Shown here piece by piece: positions 24,475 to 34,134 of a stretch of 64,000 nt of DNA. Each line of letters opens with the position of its first letter. Position 1 is the stretch's first letter. Origin of the DNA: Paenibacillus_E sp052115445. GTDB lineage: Bacteria > Bacillota > Bacilli > Paenibacillales > NBRC-103111. Where the stretch lies: positions 84,240 to 148,239 of the forward strand of contig NZ_JBFRGR010000017.1 of the NCBI RefSeq assembly GCF_052115445.1. The letters run 5' to 3'. The notes under the pieces are model-generated. The model was given only the letters and a program-made list of their open reading frames with translations, was not told the origin of the DNA and searched no databases. The position numbers were made by a program, and so were the translations under genes.

Positions 24475-25855
24475 CGTCTGTAATTTCGTGTGCAGTTACA
24501 GGTTTACTCCGGGGAAGATCCGGCTTCTTCCCTTTGATCACGGCATAGAGAACTGCAGCAACAATAATAATTACATTTCCAAGAAGTAATGGAACAGACA
24601 ATCGGCTTAACAAGAGATATCCTTGGAACATTAACAACCCGACTGCAATACTTACAATCAAGTAAAGCAGGTAGGGTTTCATTGTGAAAGGAGCGCTTTG
24701 ATATAAATCTGGGAATGCACGCGGAAGTCTCGCAGCGGATAAGACGGGGAAAATGCTTGCAATGAGTAAGATGCCTACTCCGAGTTGGGAAATGGTTTCA
24801 AGAGATATCCCCGTCAGGATAGGAATGATCCCCAGAATATAGTAAAAAGTTAGCAGCCAATGTGGCGTTCCGAATCTTCGATTCACCCTCCNCAGTGATG
24901 CTGGCAGCCAGCCATCCCTGCATGCGACCAGCATCCCTCTAGTCACCCAAGAGAACGTAACATTTAACGTTGATGCCAAAGCGAACATGGCCCCGCCAAT
25001 TACAAAAAATAAAAACAACGGCTTAGGCAGTATCGATGTAGCCACATCAATCAAAGACTCCCCTGCAACTTCCGATATGGGCAATACGCCAGTTGCAACA
25101 ATCCCCATTCCTATGTAAAGCAATCCTACAATACCAGAACTGATTAAAATCGCTAACGGGATATCCCGCTTAGGCCGTTTCATCTCTCCGCCAAGTTCGA
25201 CAACAGCGTAAGCCCCACCAGATGCAAATGATGTGATTCCAACAGCCATTAGAAAGCCACTGATACCGCGTGGCAAATAGGAAGTTGGGTGAAATACCGT
25301 ATAGTCGACCTCCGACATTCCCCACGCAATGAACATACAAAGGGATACTAATTTGGTGACGATAAGCACCCTCCCCAAAGTTGACATGAATTTTATTCCG
25401 AATAGGTTGATGAGGTAGAAGAAAGTTAGTACAAGGGAAGCTACAAACATGATGGGTACGTTTTTCACAATCCCTTGCAAATAGTGAGCAAACGATAGGG
25501 CATAAACAGCGATTGTGAGATGTCCAAAAGTGAATAAGCTTAGATACACGAACCCCGCTTTAGGCGATAGCAATCGACTGGTATACGTGTACATCCCACC
25601 TGTCGTCGGAAGCACAGATCCAAGTACAGCAAGTGGGATGGTAATGATAAGCATGAACACGGAAGATAGCAAGAACGCAAGCGGAACACCTGTCCCGGTT
25701 AATGCTATCGCTACCCCAGTAATGGAAAGAATTCCCGCACCTACCATTTGGCCTATGGCAATACCAATCGCATCACGCAACCCTAAGACTTTTTTCAATT
25801 TCTCTATTTCGTTCCCCATCTCCTCACCAACCTCCCTAACTTTACTACTTTCCAT
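24458..25855 (-). CDS. APC-family amino acid/amine permease
   Basis: A 465-residue transporter of the amino acid-polyamine-organocation superfamily with about twelve membrane segments. The first helix has the APC signature GIAIGQMVGAGILSITGVAI, and a later YAVVELGGEMKRPKRDIPLA corresponds to the conserved GE..NPRR-type loop. The longest in-frame start at 25855 has only a weak ribosome site; an internal ATG after EVGEE is possible. It converges on the LysR gene with overlapping ends. Next to an extracellular amine oxidase module it could import the amine, amino acid or product. One N lies near codon 322. Confidence 0.9.
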   Translation of the reverse strand: MESSKVREVGEEMGNEIEKLKKVLGLRDAIGIAIGQMVGAGILSITGVAIALTGTGVPLAFLLSSVFMLIITIPLAVLGSVLPTTGGMYTYTSRLLSPKAGFVYLSLFTFGHLTIAVYALSFAHYLQGIVKNVPIMFVASLVLTFFYLINLFGIKFMSTLGRVLIVTKLVSLCMFIAWGMSEVDYTVFHPTSYLPRGISGFLMAVGITSFASGGAYAVVELGGEMKRPKRDIPLAILISSGIVGLLYIGMGIVATGVLPISEVAGESLIDVATSILPKPLFLFFVIGGAMFALASTLNVTFSWVTRGMLVACRDGWLPASLXRVNRRFGTPHWLLTFYYILGIIPILTGISLETISQLGVGILLIASIFPVLSAARLPRAFPDLYQSAPFTMKPYLLYLIVSIAVGLLMFQGYLLLSRLSVPLLLGNVIIIVAAVLYAVIKGKKPDLPRSKPVTAHEITDVTLPQ

Positions 25856-26114
25856 TTCAACATAAACCAGAGATCCCCTTTTTTTCTTACGCCGTTATCG
25901 GTTCAAACGATGAATTTGTCGAATTTAGACTAACATTATTTAGGGCTTTTCCCTCATTGTTCCATTCTCTACTTTCAGCTATAGTTACCTCATAACCTCA
26001 TAACAAAGTTCTAGGCATATTCAATCCGCACATCTCATATCATGTATAGTTGCTTATTTCTGAAAACCAAATGTAATTTGCAGAAAATTAAGTTGAAACT
26101 TGAAGGGATGTTGA

Positions 26115-26606
26115 TTTCGTATTCTTACTCTAGAGAAAATCCAATTTATCGAGACACAATGTATCAATCCGCAAGATGCTATTATTATTCGACTGCTTAT
26201 CGANGGTGTCGCCCCTCACGAAATTGTTTATTTGAAAAGTAATTCCTTAGATGAAAAAAAGCAAATACTTACTGTGTCTGATGCCATGGGCGGCAAAAGG
26301 TACATACCCGTTTCCAAAACCTGTGTCGAGCGATTTCAATCCGCTTTGAAACAAACTAAATATTTGACTAACTTGGGTAACCCGCATCAACCTAAGAAAT
26401 TTACAGATTTAAGAAATAGTCCTTTTCTAATCAAAATGAGTATGACCGACTATATCGCAAATCGAGCGATGATTACTGAATTGGATTCTGTTATTCTACG
26501 AACGATTTACATGCGCCTTCGTCGATTAGCTGAGTTTTTCTCACTTCCTGAGCTTACTCATTTAACAACAGTTAAGCTTGAAGTGAAACAACTTGCGATT
26601 GTATAG
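26115..26606 (+). CDS. Tyrosine-recombinase-like (MrpR-type) fragment, start unclear
   Basis: The frame is open from 26115 but has no usual start until a TTG at 26232, so the 5' end is missing, frameshifted or uses a rare start. The readable protein (LTLEKIQFIETQCINPQDAI, then IIIRLLI-GVAPHEIVYLKS, LTVSDAMGGKRYIPVSKTCV, C-terminal LRRLAEFFSLPELTHL) looks like the catalytic half of a phage-type tyrosine recombinase. Where active enzymes have the first catalytic Arg (GLRxSE) this has Ala (GVAPHE), and no nucleophilic Tyr motif is visible. That is the pattern of recombinase-fold repressors such as SPbeta MrpR/YopR. I read it as a small regulator or a remnant of a mobile element. An N lies at 26204, and a strong terminator follows. 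Confidence 0.5.
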   Translation, partial: FRILTLEKIQFIETQCINPQDAIIIRLLIXGVAPHEIVYLKSNSLDEKKQILTVSDAMGGKRYIPVSKTCVERFQSALKQTKYLTNLGNPHQPKKFTDLRNSPFLIKMSMTDYIANRAMITELDSVILRTIYMRLRRLAEFFSLPELTHLTTVKLEVKQLAIV

Positions 26607-26616
26607 CTTCCACGTT

Positions 26617-26639
26617 AAAGGCCTATTGGCCTTTTTTTT
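26617..26639 (+). terminator. Terminator after the recombinase-like gene
   Basis: AAAGGCC, TATT loop, GGCCTTT, then a run of eight T. Confidence 0.9.
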
Positions 26640-26642
26640 GCG

Positions 26643-26680
26643 CAAAAAAAGTGGATCTCCTACTTACTCGGAGATCCACT
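26643..26680 (-). terminator. Terminator of the EamA-ADH operon
   Basis: On the minus strand AGTGGATCTCC and GGAGATCCACT form a perfect 11-bp stem with a nine-base loop, followed by TTTTTTT. It lies just beyond the transporter stop at 26685. Confidence 0.92.
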
Positions 26681-26684
26681 TGTA

Positions 26685-27605
26685 TCATTCGGTTTGAAGA
26701 CGATGGGCACGTCGTCTTCGTTTCAATAATTCTGGCAGCGCTATGCCTAACATCGTTACAATTACACCTAACCATTGCAGTCCACTTACAGATTCGTGGA
26801 GAACGAGGAAGGACATAATGACAGCCGTCGGCAGCTCCGCTGCGCTCATGATCGTGGCCATACCGCCGCCAATACGTGGCACACCAATAGCAAAGAACAA
26901 TGGGGGTATGACGACACCGAACAAGGCCAGCAGCAAAGCCCATGGTAATAGTGATTCATGCAAGGATCCATTCCACAAGAAATGAGGTGGGAAGATCAGC
27001 ATGACGATGATAAAGGAGCCCGTTTGCATCACAGCACCTCGCGTGATTGGCGCAATTTGCTTAGCAACCCTACCGCTCATGCCAATAAACAGTGCGTACG
27101 TCAATGCAGATAGCAATCCTAACCCCACTCCAAGCCACGAGGGAGCTTCTACCATGCCTTTTAGATAACCACTTGCCATAACAATACCGATAAATAAGAA
27201 AATAAGTGCGATGAGTTTATCTCTGCTCGGACGTTTACGATCCATAATCGCTTCTAAGACGATACCAATCCATGTAAATTGAAATAATAAAAGAATGGCA
27301 AATGATGCTGAAACGTATTGCAAGGCGGCATAATAAAATATCCCGGTTAAGCNTGAACTTGTTCCTACTAACATAAGCAGGAGAGCATTACGAGGTGAAA
27401 CGCGAAACGTTTGGGCTTCTGCTGATCCTTGTTTAGCTGATTTGGCGGTTACGAAAGCCATAATCCACATCATGATGAGTCCGAAAAAGATTTGCGAGCC
27501 AACCACTTCACCCACATGGAAACCAGACTCATAGGCCTTCTTCACGAATGTTGACAACAATCCAAAGCTGCACGCACCAGCTAATACATAAACGTAGTAT
27601 TTCAT
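26685..27605 (-). CDS. EamA/DMT-family transporter
   Basis: A 306-residue membrane protein of the drug/metabolite transporter superfamily: ten predicted membrane segments in two EamA repeats (first from YVYVLAGACSFGLLS, second from SWLGVGLGLLSALTYALF, with IGGGMATIMSAAELPTAVIM near the end). The ATG overlaps the stop of the upstream alcohol dehydrogenase by four bases, indicating one transcript. The substrate is unknown; family members export amino acids, nucleosides or metabolites. One N lies near codon 85. Confidence 0.9.
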   Translation of the reverse strand: MKYYVYVLAGACSFGLLSTFVKKAYESGFHVGEVVGSQIFFGLIMMWIMAFVTAKSAKQGSAEAQTFRVSPRNALLLMLVGTSSXLTGIFYYAALQYVSASFAILLLFQFTWIGIVLEAIMDRKRPSRDKLIALIFLFIGIVMASGYLKGMVEAPSWLGVGLGLLSALTYALFIGMSGRVAKQIAPITRGAVMQTGSFIIVMLIFPPHFLWNGSLHESLLPWALLLALFGVVIPPLFFAIGVPRIGGGMATIMSAAELPTAVIMSFLVLHESVSGLQWLGVIVTMLGIALPELLKRRRRAHRLQTE

Positions 27606-28771
27606 GCTAACGACCTTATCAAGATATCTCTGACAGAGTCCCTCGTCATGACTTTATATTGACCAATTGTAGATTTCATAAATGATTTGTGCACTAATTC
27701 TTCGATGCGCTGATCATCGATGCCATAATAGCCAAGCTGATTCGGCGCTCCGAGAGAATCCCAGAATTGACGTAAAGCTTGAATTCCTTCTAAAGCCACT
27801 TCGTGATCCGTTTTTCCTGTCTCGTCGATTCCGAAAACCGATATGGCCAACTTCTTCATCCGCGAAGGATCATCTTCTGCACAATGACTCATCCAATTCG
27901 GGAATACAATAGCAAGTCCGCCTCCGTGAGGGATATCGTAAACCGCGGATAAACCATGCTCAATTTGATGTGACGCCCAATCGCCTCCATCTGTCCCACA
28001 AGACAGCAAACCATTGAAGGCGGTAGTTCCAGCGTACATAATCGTCGCACGATGCTCGACATCTTCCGGATTCGATAAGAGCTTCGGCGCAGCCTCCATA
28101 ACAGTCAACAAGACGGCTTCCATGAAGCGATCCATCATCGGGGTATGTTCCGTGCGGTGAAAATATTGTTCAAGCACATGCGACATCATATCTACAATCC
28201 CATAGACCGTCTGATCTAACGGAACGGATGTGGTATAGGCTGGGTCTAGAATAGAAAAAGCCGGAAAAGCTAACGGACTGCTCCAGCCGCGCTTCTCATT
28301 GCGATCCCAATTCGTAATGACAGAAATGTTATTCATCTCCGAGCCTGTCGCGGCTAGCGTTAACACGGTCCCCAGCGGCAGCGCCTCCTGCGGTTCAGCT
28401 TTCTTTGTAATGATGTCCCAAACATCCCCGTCGTAATAAACACCTATCGAAATGGCTTTGGCACAATCAATAACACTCCCCCCACCAACAGCAAGGATGA
28501 GATCGATTTGATTTGCTCGGCACAGCTCAATACCTTTCTTCACTGTAGTCAACCTAGGGTTAGGTTCTACACCCGACATCTCGACTACAATGGCTTGCTT
28601 ATCTAGCAGCTGCTTCATCACAGCATCGTATACACCATTATTCCGGATGCTGCCTCCACCATAAACTAGCAGGACGCGTTTCCCGCTATTTCCTAGCTCT
28701 TGTTGCAATTGCTTGATCTGACCTCCGCCAAACCATAATCGTGTAGGATTAAACTGAATAAATGATTGCAT
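27602..28771 (-). CDS. Iron-containing alcohol dehydrogenase (YugJ/BdhA type)
   Basis: A 389-residue group III alcohol dehydrogenase, NAD(P)H-linked. N-terminal nucleotide-binding elements (RVLLVYGGGSIRNNGVYDAV, DLILAVGGGSVIDCAKAI) are followed by metal-binding His residues in the all-helical half (HVLEQYFH, QIEHGLSAVYDIPHGGGLAI). The sequence best fits NADH-dependent butanol dehydrogenase-like proteins of Bacillus. AAGGAG lies about 12 bases before the ATG. It is translationally coupled to the EamA transporter downstream. Physiological aldehyde or ketone substrate unknown. Confidence 0.92.
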   Translation of the reverse strand: MQSFIQFNPTRLWFGGGQIKQLQQELGNSGKRVLLVYGGGSIRNNGVYDAVMKQLLDKQAIVVEMSGVEPNPRLTTVKKGIELCRANQIDLILAVGGGSVIDCAKAISIGVYYDGDVWDIITKKAEPQEALPLGTVLTLAATGSEMNNISVITNWDRNEKRGWSSPLAFPAFSILDPAYTTSVPLDQTVYGIVDMMSHVLEQYFHRTEHTPMMDRFMEAVLLTVMEAAPKLLSNPEDVEHRATIMYAGTTAFNGLLSCGTDGGDWASHQIEHGLSAVYDIPHGGGLAIVFPNWMSHCAEDDPSRMKKLAISVFGIDETGKTDHEVALEGIQALRQFWDSLGAPNQLGYYGIDDQRIEELVHKSFMKSTIGQYKVMTRDSVRDILIRSLA

Positions 28772-28872
28772 ATGTGTGTAAACTCCTTCGATGACTAATA
28801 TCTACAGAAGTATATCACAAGTCGAATTCAATAGCATTGGAAACACCTTTGGTATAGACACTCCTTCCTATG

Positions 28873-28906
28873 AAAAAAACCGCACACCTCTTAGTAAGAT
28901 GTACGG
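28873..28906 (-). terminator. Terminator after the large kinase hybrid
   Basis: On the minus strand CCGTACATCTTACTAAGAGG and TGTGCGG form a stem with one mismatch, followed by TTTTTTTC. It lies about ten bases past the stop at 28917. Confidence 0.75.
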
Positions 28907-28916
28907 ATCGGATCAC

Positions 28917-31900
28917 TTATATGCGATGTAAAGGAAGTGAGAACGAAATGCTGCAGCCCTGACCTAGGCGGCTTTCCGCCCAAATTTGCCCACCATGATA
29001 TTGCACGATTTCCTTGGCTATGGCGAGCCCTAAGCCGCTTCCGCCCGAGTTGCTTCTTGATTTGGATACTTTATAGAACCGTTCGAAAATATGAGGTAAA
29101 TCCTCCTCACTAATCCCCACTCCTGTGTCGGACACCCGAATAACAAGTTCACGCGGATTGTCCCTTATCTGAGCTTGAACCTGAATGGAACAGCCCCTGG
29201 TTGAAAATTTAATCGCATTGTAAATAATATTAGCATACACCTGCTCAATTCGATCCACATCCACCGTCAGCATATCCTGGCCATTCATCTGCGCCATGTT
29301 TAACGTGTAGGCAATTCCAGCATTTTGTGTATCCAATTCATATTTGGCGAAAAGCTGACGAATCATCGTCATACAAGACGTTGAGGCAAGTTGGAAATGA
29401 AACTGCTTCGTTTCAAGTCGGCTCAGTTGATACAAATCCGTAATTAAACGCTGAATACCAACGATGCGCATATGGACTACGCTCAAATATTTCTTCTGTT
29501 CTTCTGGGTCCTGAATAACATCATCCAGAATCGCTTCTACATAACCTTGGATCGACGTGAGTGGCGTCCCTAGATCGTGGGAGATGTTCGATAAAAGATC
29601 GCGCCGCGACGTTTCCATCAAGATCAACTCATTGGTACGTTCCTTTACCTTGGACTCCAAATCATTGTACAATCTAGCATTCTCAATGGATATCGCAGCT
29701 TGAGCTGATAGTAACTTGATCACATCCAAGCGATCTGATGTAAAGGCGTTCCGAATTAAATTATTTTCCAAATAAAAAACGCCGATTAGATTACCTTGAT
29801 GGAGAATCGGTTCGCAGAAGATGGATTTACTTTCCGCTTGTCTTATGTAAGGATCGTTTGAGAAAAGTGTTGATTTCTCCGCATCATCTAACACAATCCC
29901 CTCTTTCATGCGCGCAACATACTGGATCACTGTTTTCGGAACATTATCACGTGTTTCGATCAAAACAGAGCTCACCATACAGGAATCCTTCCCTGCACTC
30001 GCAAGCATCTCTGCTTCAACGTACAAACTATCCTTATCTTTCAGAACAAGGATACTTCGCTCTGCACCGGAAGAATACGTAACAATCTCCATCAATCGTT
30101 TGATCAGTTGTTCTAGATTCACTTCACTTGAGAGAGAACGTGAAGTATTCATAATTGTTTTGAAATCAATGGCTTGCAGGGAATAATCACTGATTTTGGT
30201 TGTTGCCCAATCAGGAGACTCGGCTCGACTTGTGAAGTAAGCTGGATATCTCAGCCTTAGATCATCCGCCTTCGCTTTTGCCCCCCAATTGACATAACCA
30301 AAATAAGCATCAACGAAATACGTTTTAGCGAATTTTTCGCGGCCAATTTGCTTGTAGTATTTCCCCGCTATCTCGCAAGCCATGGCTTCATGTTGAATAA
30401 ATCCTTGCTCACGCGCTTGTCGAATGGCCGATTCATATCCCTGCTCTGCTAATTGCCCAAACCCCCTCACTCGATGCCATTCTGCATGCATGAGGAGTGT
30501 TAAGTGCGAATAGTTCTCAGGACAATGAGCAGCCCACTTATCCATCTTTCTGAGCATTTTCTTAACTCGCCTAGCAAGCCATTTCTGTTCATCACTAGGG
30601 AGTTCAGGAAATGCCGCCGCAATGGAGAGGACATAATAGAAATAATTTTCAGGTATATGAAATAAACCAAAAGAGGCAGCTTGATGTAACTCTGTCGACT
30701 TCCCTGTCTTTACCGCATCTTCAAAATAACCGAATAAATAGTACAGCATCATTTTTTTTACCGAGTATACATGGATAATTACCTGATTCGGGTGAAATTT
30801 AAGCTTACTAACAAATTGTTCTTCCTCTTCCTGATGATTGCCGAAAAGGATCGGATTCACAGACATCCCTTCCAAATTTAAGGTCAACATTCGCAGCATC
30901 TCAAGCATAAGCAGGGTATCATGATGATTCGTCTGTTCCAAAATGCGATAATTTTTGGCCAAATCTTCTTTCACTTCTGCGAGTACAGCTCCTTGAAAAT
31001 CCTTCATAAGCATCTGATAGGTTAGCGCATACCCGGCAAACACAAGGTCGCCATCTTCGATGCCGCATCGAAATGACTCTTTTAAGTGTTCCAAGCAGAT
31101 TCGTAACGATTTCACCCAAGGGCTAATGAACAAACCCAATGAAAAGTAACTTTTACTGCGATATTGGTGAGACTGAAACCTTGCGTTCATTCGTTCACCT
31201 AGTTGACCATATTGATAGCCCCGCTGGTAATCTCCAAATCCGGACCCAAGAATCAAGCCGTACGCCCCATACACATAGGCCATAGAAGGCGTGTTCCCAT
31301 ACTTCAAAGCAAGCTTCGTCATAATCAACATAAAAGGCACGAATAGATTTGTATTTACGAAATAGGCAGATACCGCGACACTCATCATTAAATCAATTAA
31401 TTTCATCCGAAACGTATCTTCCATAATCGGTAAATCATACAGCTCCAGCGTACTTCTTCGCCCTATCAACCCTCTCACATTGATGTACGTCATGACGATA
31501 TACATGTTGGACGGTGCAACAGACAATCGGATGCCATGCTCTGCTAAAGCCTTTAAGCCTACCTTGATACTCTGATGATGCTTGCCAATATTCGTGTGCA
31601 AGACAACTTGCAGATTATATACTTCAAGCTTCTGCTCGTTGGATAATGGCCCTTGCAGCAATTGCTCATATAGCGTCTCTGCCTCGTCCGCTTGACCACT
31701 CAAATAGAGGCATTCCGACTTCTCCAAACGAATCGCAAAACCTAATTCTTTCTGCTCACATCCCTCAATCTGATCCATCACTTCTAGTGCTTTATTAAAA
31801 TATTGGATAGCCGAACGGTACGCATTCGAGGATTTCGCTTTGCGCCCTGCGTTATAGTTAAATTCGAGTAATTGGATTAATTCATGATTCATATTGAGCA

Positions 31901-34106
31901 GTGCTGAACCTATATTCATATGATTAACAATTTCAAGCAGACGCTTCTCAATCTCATCATTCGCCAGTTCCTTCAGCAGCATTCGAGCGATGCTCAGATG
32001 CATGCCAGGCAGCTTCAATTCCTCAACGGAGCCATATACAGCTTCTTGAATGGAATCATGGACAAACATAAACCGAATATCTCTCGCAGCCGCTTCCCCT
32101 TGCGCATCGTTGTAGAATTTATAATCTGTTCCTACGGGGATAATCAAACCATTCTGAATCGTCAGTTCCAGCTCTTGCAAAGCGTCGACGAAAGATTTCC
32201 CCATACTAATACCCAATGCTTCCAAGTCAAAAGAGACGCCCAAACAAGCAGCTAAGCGCAAGATATTTTGCGTATTCGGCGGCATCCGATCTAATTTCTC
32301 AGCCAGAAGAAACATCAGATTGTCTGTAATTCGCAGTTTTTGAATCTCGTTCATATCCCAGATCCAACGATTCTCCTTATAATTAAACGAAAGCAAATCC
32401 TGCTCATGCAAAGCCGTCAGAAACTGTTTGACGAAAAATGGGTTGCCTCCGGTCTTCTGCAAAATAAGCACAGCCAGCTCCGTAACGTGCTTCTCGTCCG
32501 AAATCAAGGACTCCGCTACCAAGGTTTGAACATCCGCAAGCTTCAAAGCTTTTAACACGATTCGATCCAACACAAGGTGCTGCGGCAGCTTGTCGAGTAG
32601 TTGAACATGCATAGAAGACAACCAATTCGTATCATATTCACCTCGATATGAACCAATAAACAAGAAATATTTCATTTGTGTATTGTTCAAAAGCAGATCC
32701 AAAAATTGTAAGGAAGCCGTATCTGCCCACTGCAGATCATCTAAGAATAGAACGATCGGACGATCCTTCCCCGAGAAAATCAACAAAAATTGTTGCAGCA
32801 AATAATGAAGGCGATTCTGCGTTTCTTTTTGTGGAAGCTGCTTCGCATTCGGCTGTTCGCCTATCAGTAGAGCTAACTCAGGCACAAGATCAATAATGAC
32901 TTTGCCGCTTGTTCCTAAGACACTAAGCAGCCGGTCACGGTACTCTTCGATTTGCCCATTCTTACCTGTTAGCAGTTGTCTTACTAACTCTCTCATGGCT
33001 TGCGAGAGCGCGTGATAGGATACATGCTGCTTATTCGGCTCAAATCGCCCTGAGAGGAACCACCCACGATCTTTCATAATCATTTTCATCGTCTCAGCAA
33101 TTAGGAAGGTCTTACCAAATCCAGACTCCCCTGTAACCCACACCGCTTCCAATGAGCCATGAATGGCTTGTTCATACACATGCAGAAGTTTATCGATCTC
33201 TTTATCTCGCCCATATAAGCCTTGTGGAATCTGAAATCGATCCGTCATATCATACATCCCTACTGTAAATTCCCCAATATCCTCTCCAGCGTTGATTTTC
33301 GCCAAGCAATATTCGAGATCCTGTAGGATGCCATACGCACTTTGATAGCGATCCTCGGCATTCTTGGAAAGCAGCTTCAAGATCATATCCGAAATTGGTT
33401 TAGGAATTCCGCTCTCTATTTGATCCGGCGGTGGAGGGGACACAGCTAAATGCCCGTGAATTAATTCCACCGGATCTTCCGTTTGAAAGGGTAATTTCCC
33501 CGTCAACATTTCATAGAACGTAACGCCTAACGAATAGTAATCCGTCCGATAATCGATGATCCGATTCATTCGCCCCGTTTGTTCTGGGGACATATATTGA
33601 AGCGTTCCCTCTAGCATTAAAGGATCCAGCATCTCTTGCCGTTCTCTTGTAAAAGATGAGATGCTGAAATCACCCAGTTTCATGATTTGCTTGTCCCAAT
33701 TCACAAAAATATTGCTTGGATTGATATCTTTATGTATGACATACCTTTTGTGAATATCCCCAACCATCCTGACGATTTGAATGGCAGCTGTTAAGAAATC
33801 TTGAATGGATTTTCTGAACACTGGGAATAAATTGGCTAATGCTTCGCCATCAAAGTCTTCTAAAATCAAAGCGAAATTATTCTGGAATTTTGGAAGGGAT
33901 AAAGGTTTAAGCACGCAGGGAATATCCAGCATCTTCCCAATCTCATACTCGCGCTTAAGTCTGGCAATATCCGAGGAAATCGGAAAATCAGAACGAAGTG
34001 TCTTAATCATTACTTTCTCCATAGACTGCTTATGAACCGCACGATGTAGGACAGTCCGTTCATCCTGATGGACGGGTCTGATGAACTCAAAATCCGGAAA
34101 AATCAA
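28917..34106 (-). CDS. Ser/Thr kinase - AAA ATPase - GAF - histidine kinase hybrid
   Basis: A 1729-residue cytoplasmic signalling protein. Residues of about 1-270 are a Hanks-type kinase: Lys in VMIKTL, catalytic loop HKDINPSNIF near 124, activation start DFS (not the usual DFG), and APE-like YMSPEQTGRM. A predicted AAA/STAND ATPase follows near 300-560 with Walker A GESGFGKT and Walker B VLFLDDLQWAD, then a long helical TPR-like region (about 700-1300), a GAF domain near 1380-1540, and a histidine kinase with H-box SNISHDLGTPLTSIQGY and ATPase boxes DTGVGI and GGSGLGLAIAKEI. Such trifunctional proteins are known in cyanobacteria and Paenibacillaceae. The start is a TTG with GAGGGGG upstream. 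No response regulator adjoins it, so its partner is unknown. Confidence 0.93.
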   Translation of the reverse strand: MIFPDFEFIRPVHQDERTVLHRAVHKQSMEKVMIKTLRSDFPISSDIARLKREYEIGKMLDIPCVLKPLSLPKFQNNFALILEDFDGEALANLFPVFRKSIQDFLTAAIQIVRMVGDIHKRYVIHKDINPSNIFVNWDKQIMKLGDFSISSFTRERQEMLDPLMLEGTLQYMSPEQTGRMNRIIDYRTDYYSLGVTFYEMLTGKLPFQTEDPVELIHGHLAVSPPPPDQIESGIPKPISDMILKLLSKNAEDRYQSAYGILQDLEYCLAKINAGEDIGEFTVGMYDMTDRFQIPQGLYGRDKEIDKLLHVYEQAIHGSLEAVWVTGESGFGKTFLIAETMKMIMKDRGWFLSGRFEPNKQHVSYHALSQAMRELVRQLLTGKNGQIEEYRDRLLSVLGTSGKVIIDLVPELALLIGEQPNAKQLPQKETQNRLHYLLQQFLLIFSGKDRPIVLFLDDLQWADTASLQFLDLLLNNTQMKYFLFIGSYRGEYDTNWLSSMHVQLLDKLPQHLVLDRIVLKALKLADVQTLVAESLISDEKHVTELAVLILQKTGGNPFFVKQFLTALHEQDLLSFNYKENRWIWDMNEIQKLRITDNLMFLLAEKLDRMPPNTQNILRLAACLGVSFDLEALGISMGKSFVDALQELELTIQNGLIIPVGTDYKFYNDAQGEAAARDIRFMFVHDSIQEAVYGSVEELKLPGMHLSIARMLLKELANDEIEKRLLEIVNHMNIGSALLNMNHELIQLLEFNYNAGRKAKSSNAYRSAIQYFNKALEVMDQIEGCEQKELGFAIRLEKSECLYLSGQADEAETLYEQLLQGPLSNEQKLEVYNLQVVLHTNIGKHHQSIKVGLKALAEHGIRLSVAPSNMYIVMTYINVRGLIGRRSTLELYDLPIMEDTFRMKLIDLMMSVAVSAYFVNTNLFVPFMLIMTKLALKYGNTPSMAYVYGAYGLILGSGFGDYQRGYQYGQLGERMNARFQSHQYRSKSYFSLGLFISPWVKSLRICLEHLKESFRCGIEDGDLVFAGYALTYQMLMKDFQGAVLAEVKEDLAKNYRILEQTNHHDTLLMLEMLRMLTLNLEGMSVNPILFGNHQEEEEQFVSKLKFHPNQVIIHVYSVKKMMLYYLFGYFEDAVKTGKSTELHQAASFGLFHIPENYFYYVLSIAAAFPELPSDEQKWLARRVKKMLRKMDKWAAHCPENYSHLTLLMHAEWHRVRGFGQLAEQGYESAIRQAREQGFIQHEAMACEIAGKYYKQIGREKFAKTYFVDAYFGYVNWGAKAKADDLRLRYPAYFTSRAESPDWATTKISDYSLQAIDFKTIMNTSRSLSSEVNLEQLIKRLMEIVTYSSGAERSILVLKDKDSLYVEAEMLASAGKDSCMVSSVLIETRDNVPKTVIQYVARMKEGIVLDDAEKSTLFSNDPYIRQAESKSIFCEPILHQGNLIGVFYLENNLIRNAFTSDRLDVIKLLSAQAAISIENARLYNDLESKVKERTNELILMETSRRDLLSNISHDLGTPLTSIQGYVEAILDDVIQDPEEQKKYLSVVHMRIVGIQRLITDLYQLSRLETKQFHFQLASTSCMTMIRQLFAKYELDTQNAGIAYTLNMAQMNGQDMLTVDVDRIEQVYANIIYNAIKFSTRGCSIQVQAQIRDNPRELVIRVSDTGVGISEEDLPHIFERFYKVSKSRSNSGGSGLGLAIAKEIVQYHGGQIWAESRLGQGCSISFSLPLHRI

Positions 34107-34134
34107 CCCTAATACCCCCTCACAAAATTGCCTG

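Noticed and set aside
26115..28771. Prophage or integrated element around the recombinase-like fragment
   Set aside because: Neighbouring genes are ordinary transporters and a dehydrogenase; no other phage genes, attachment repeats or tRNA genes are visible.
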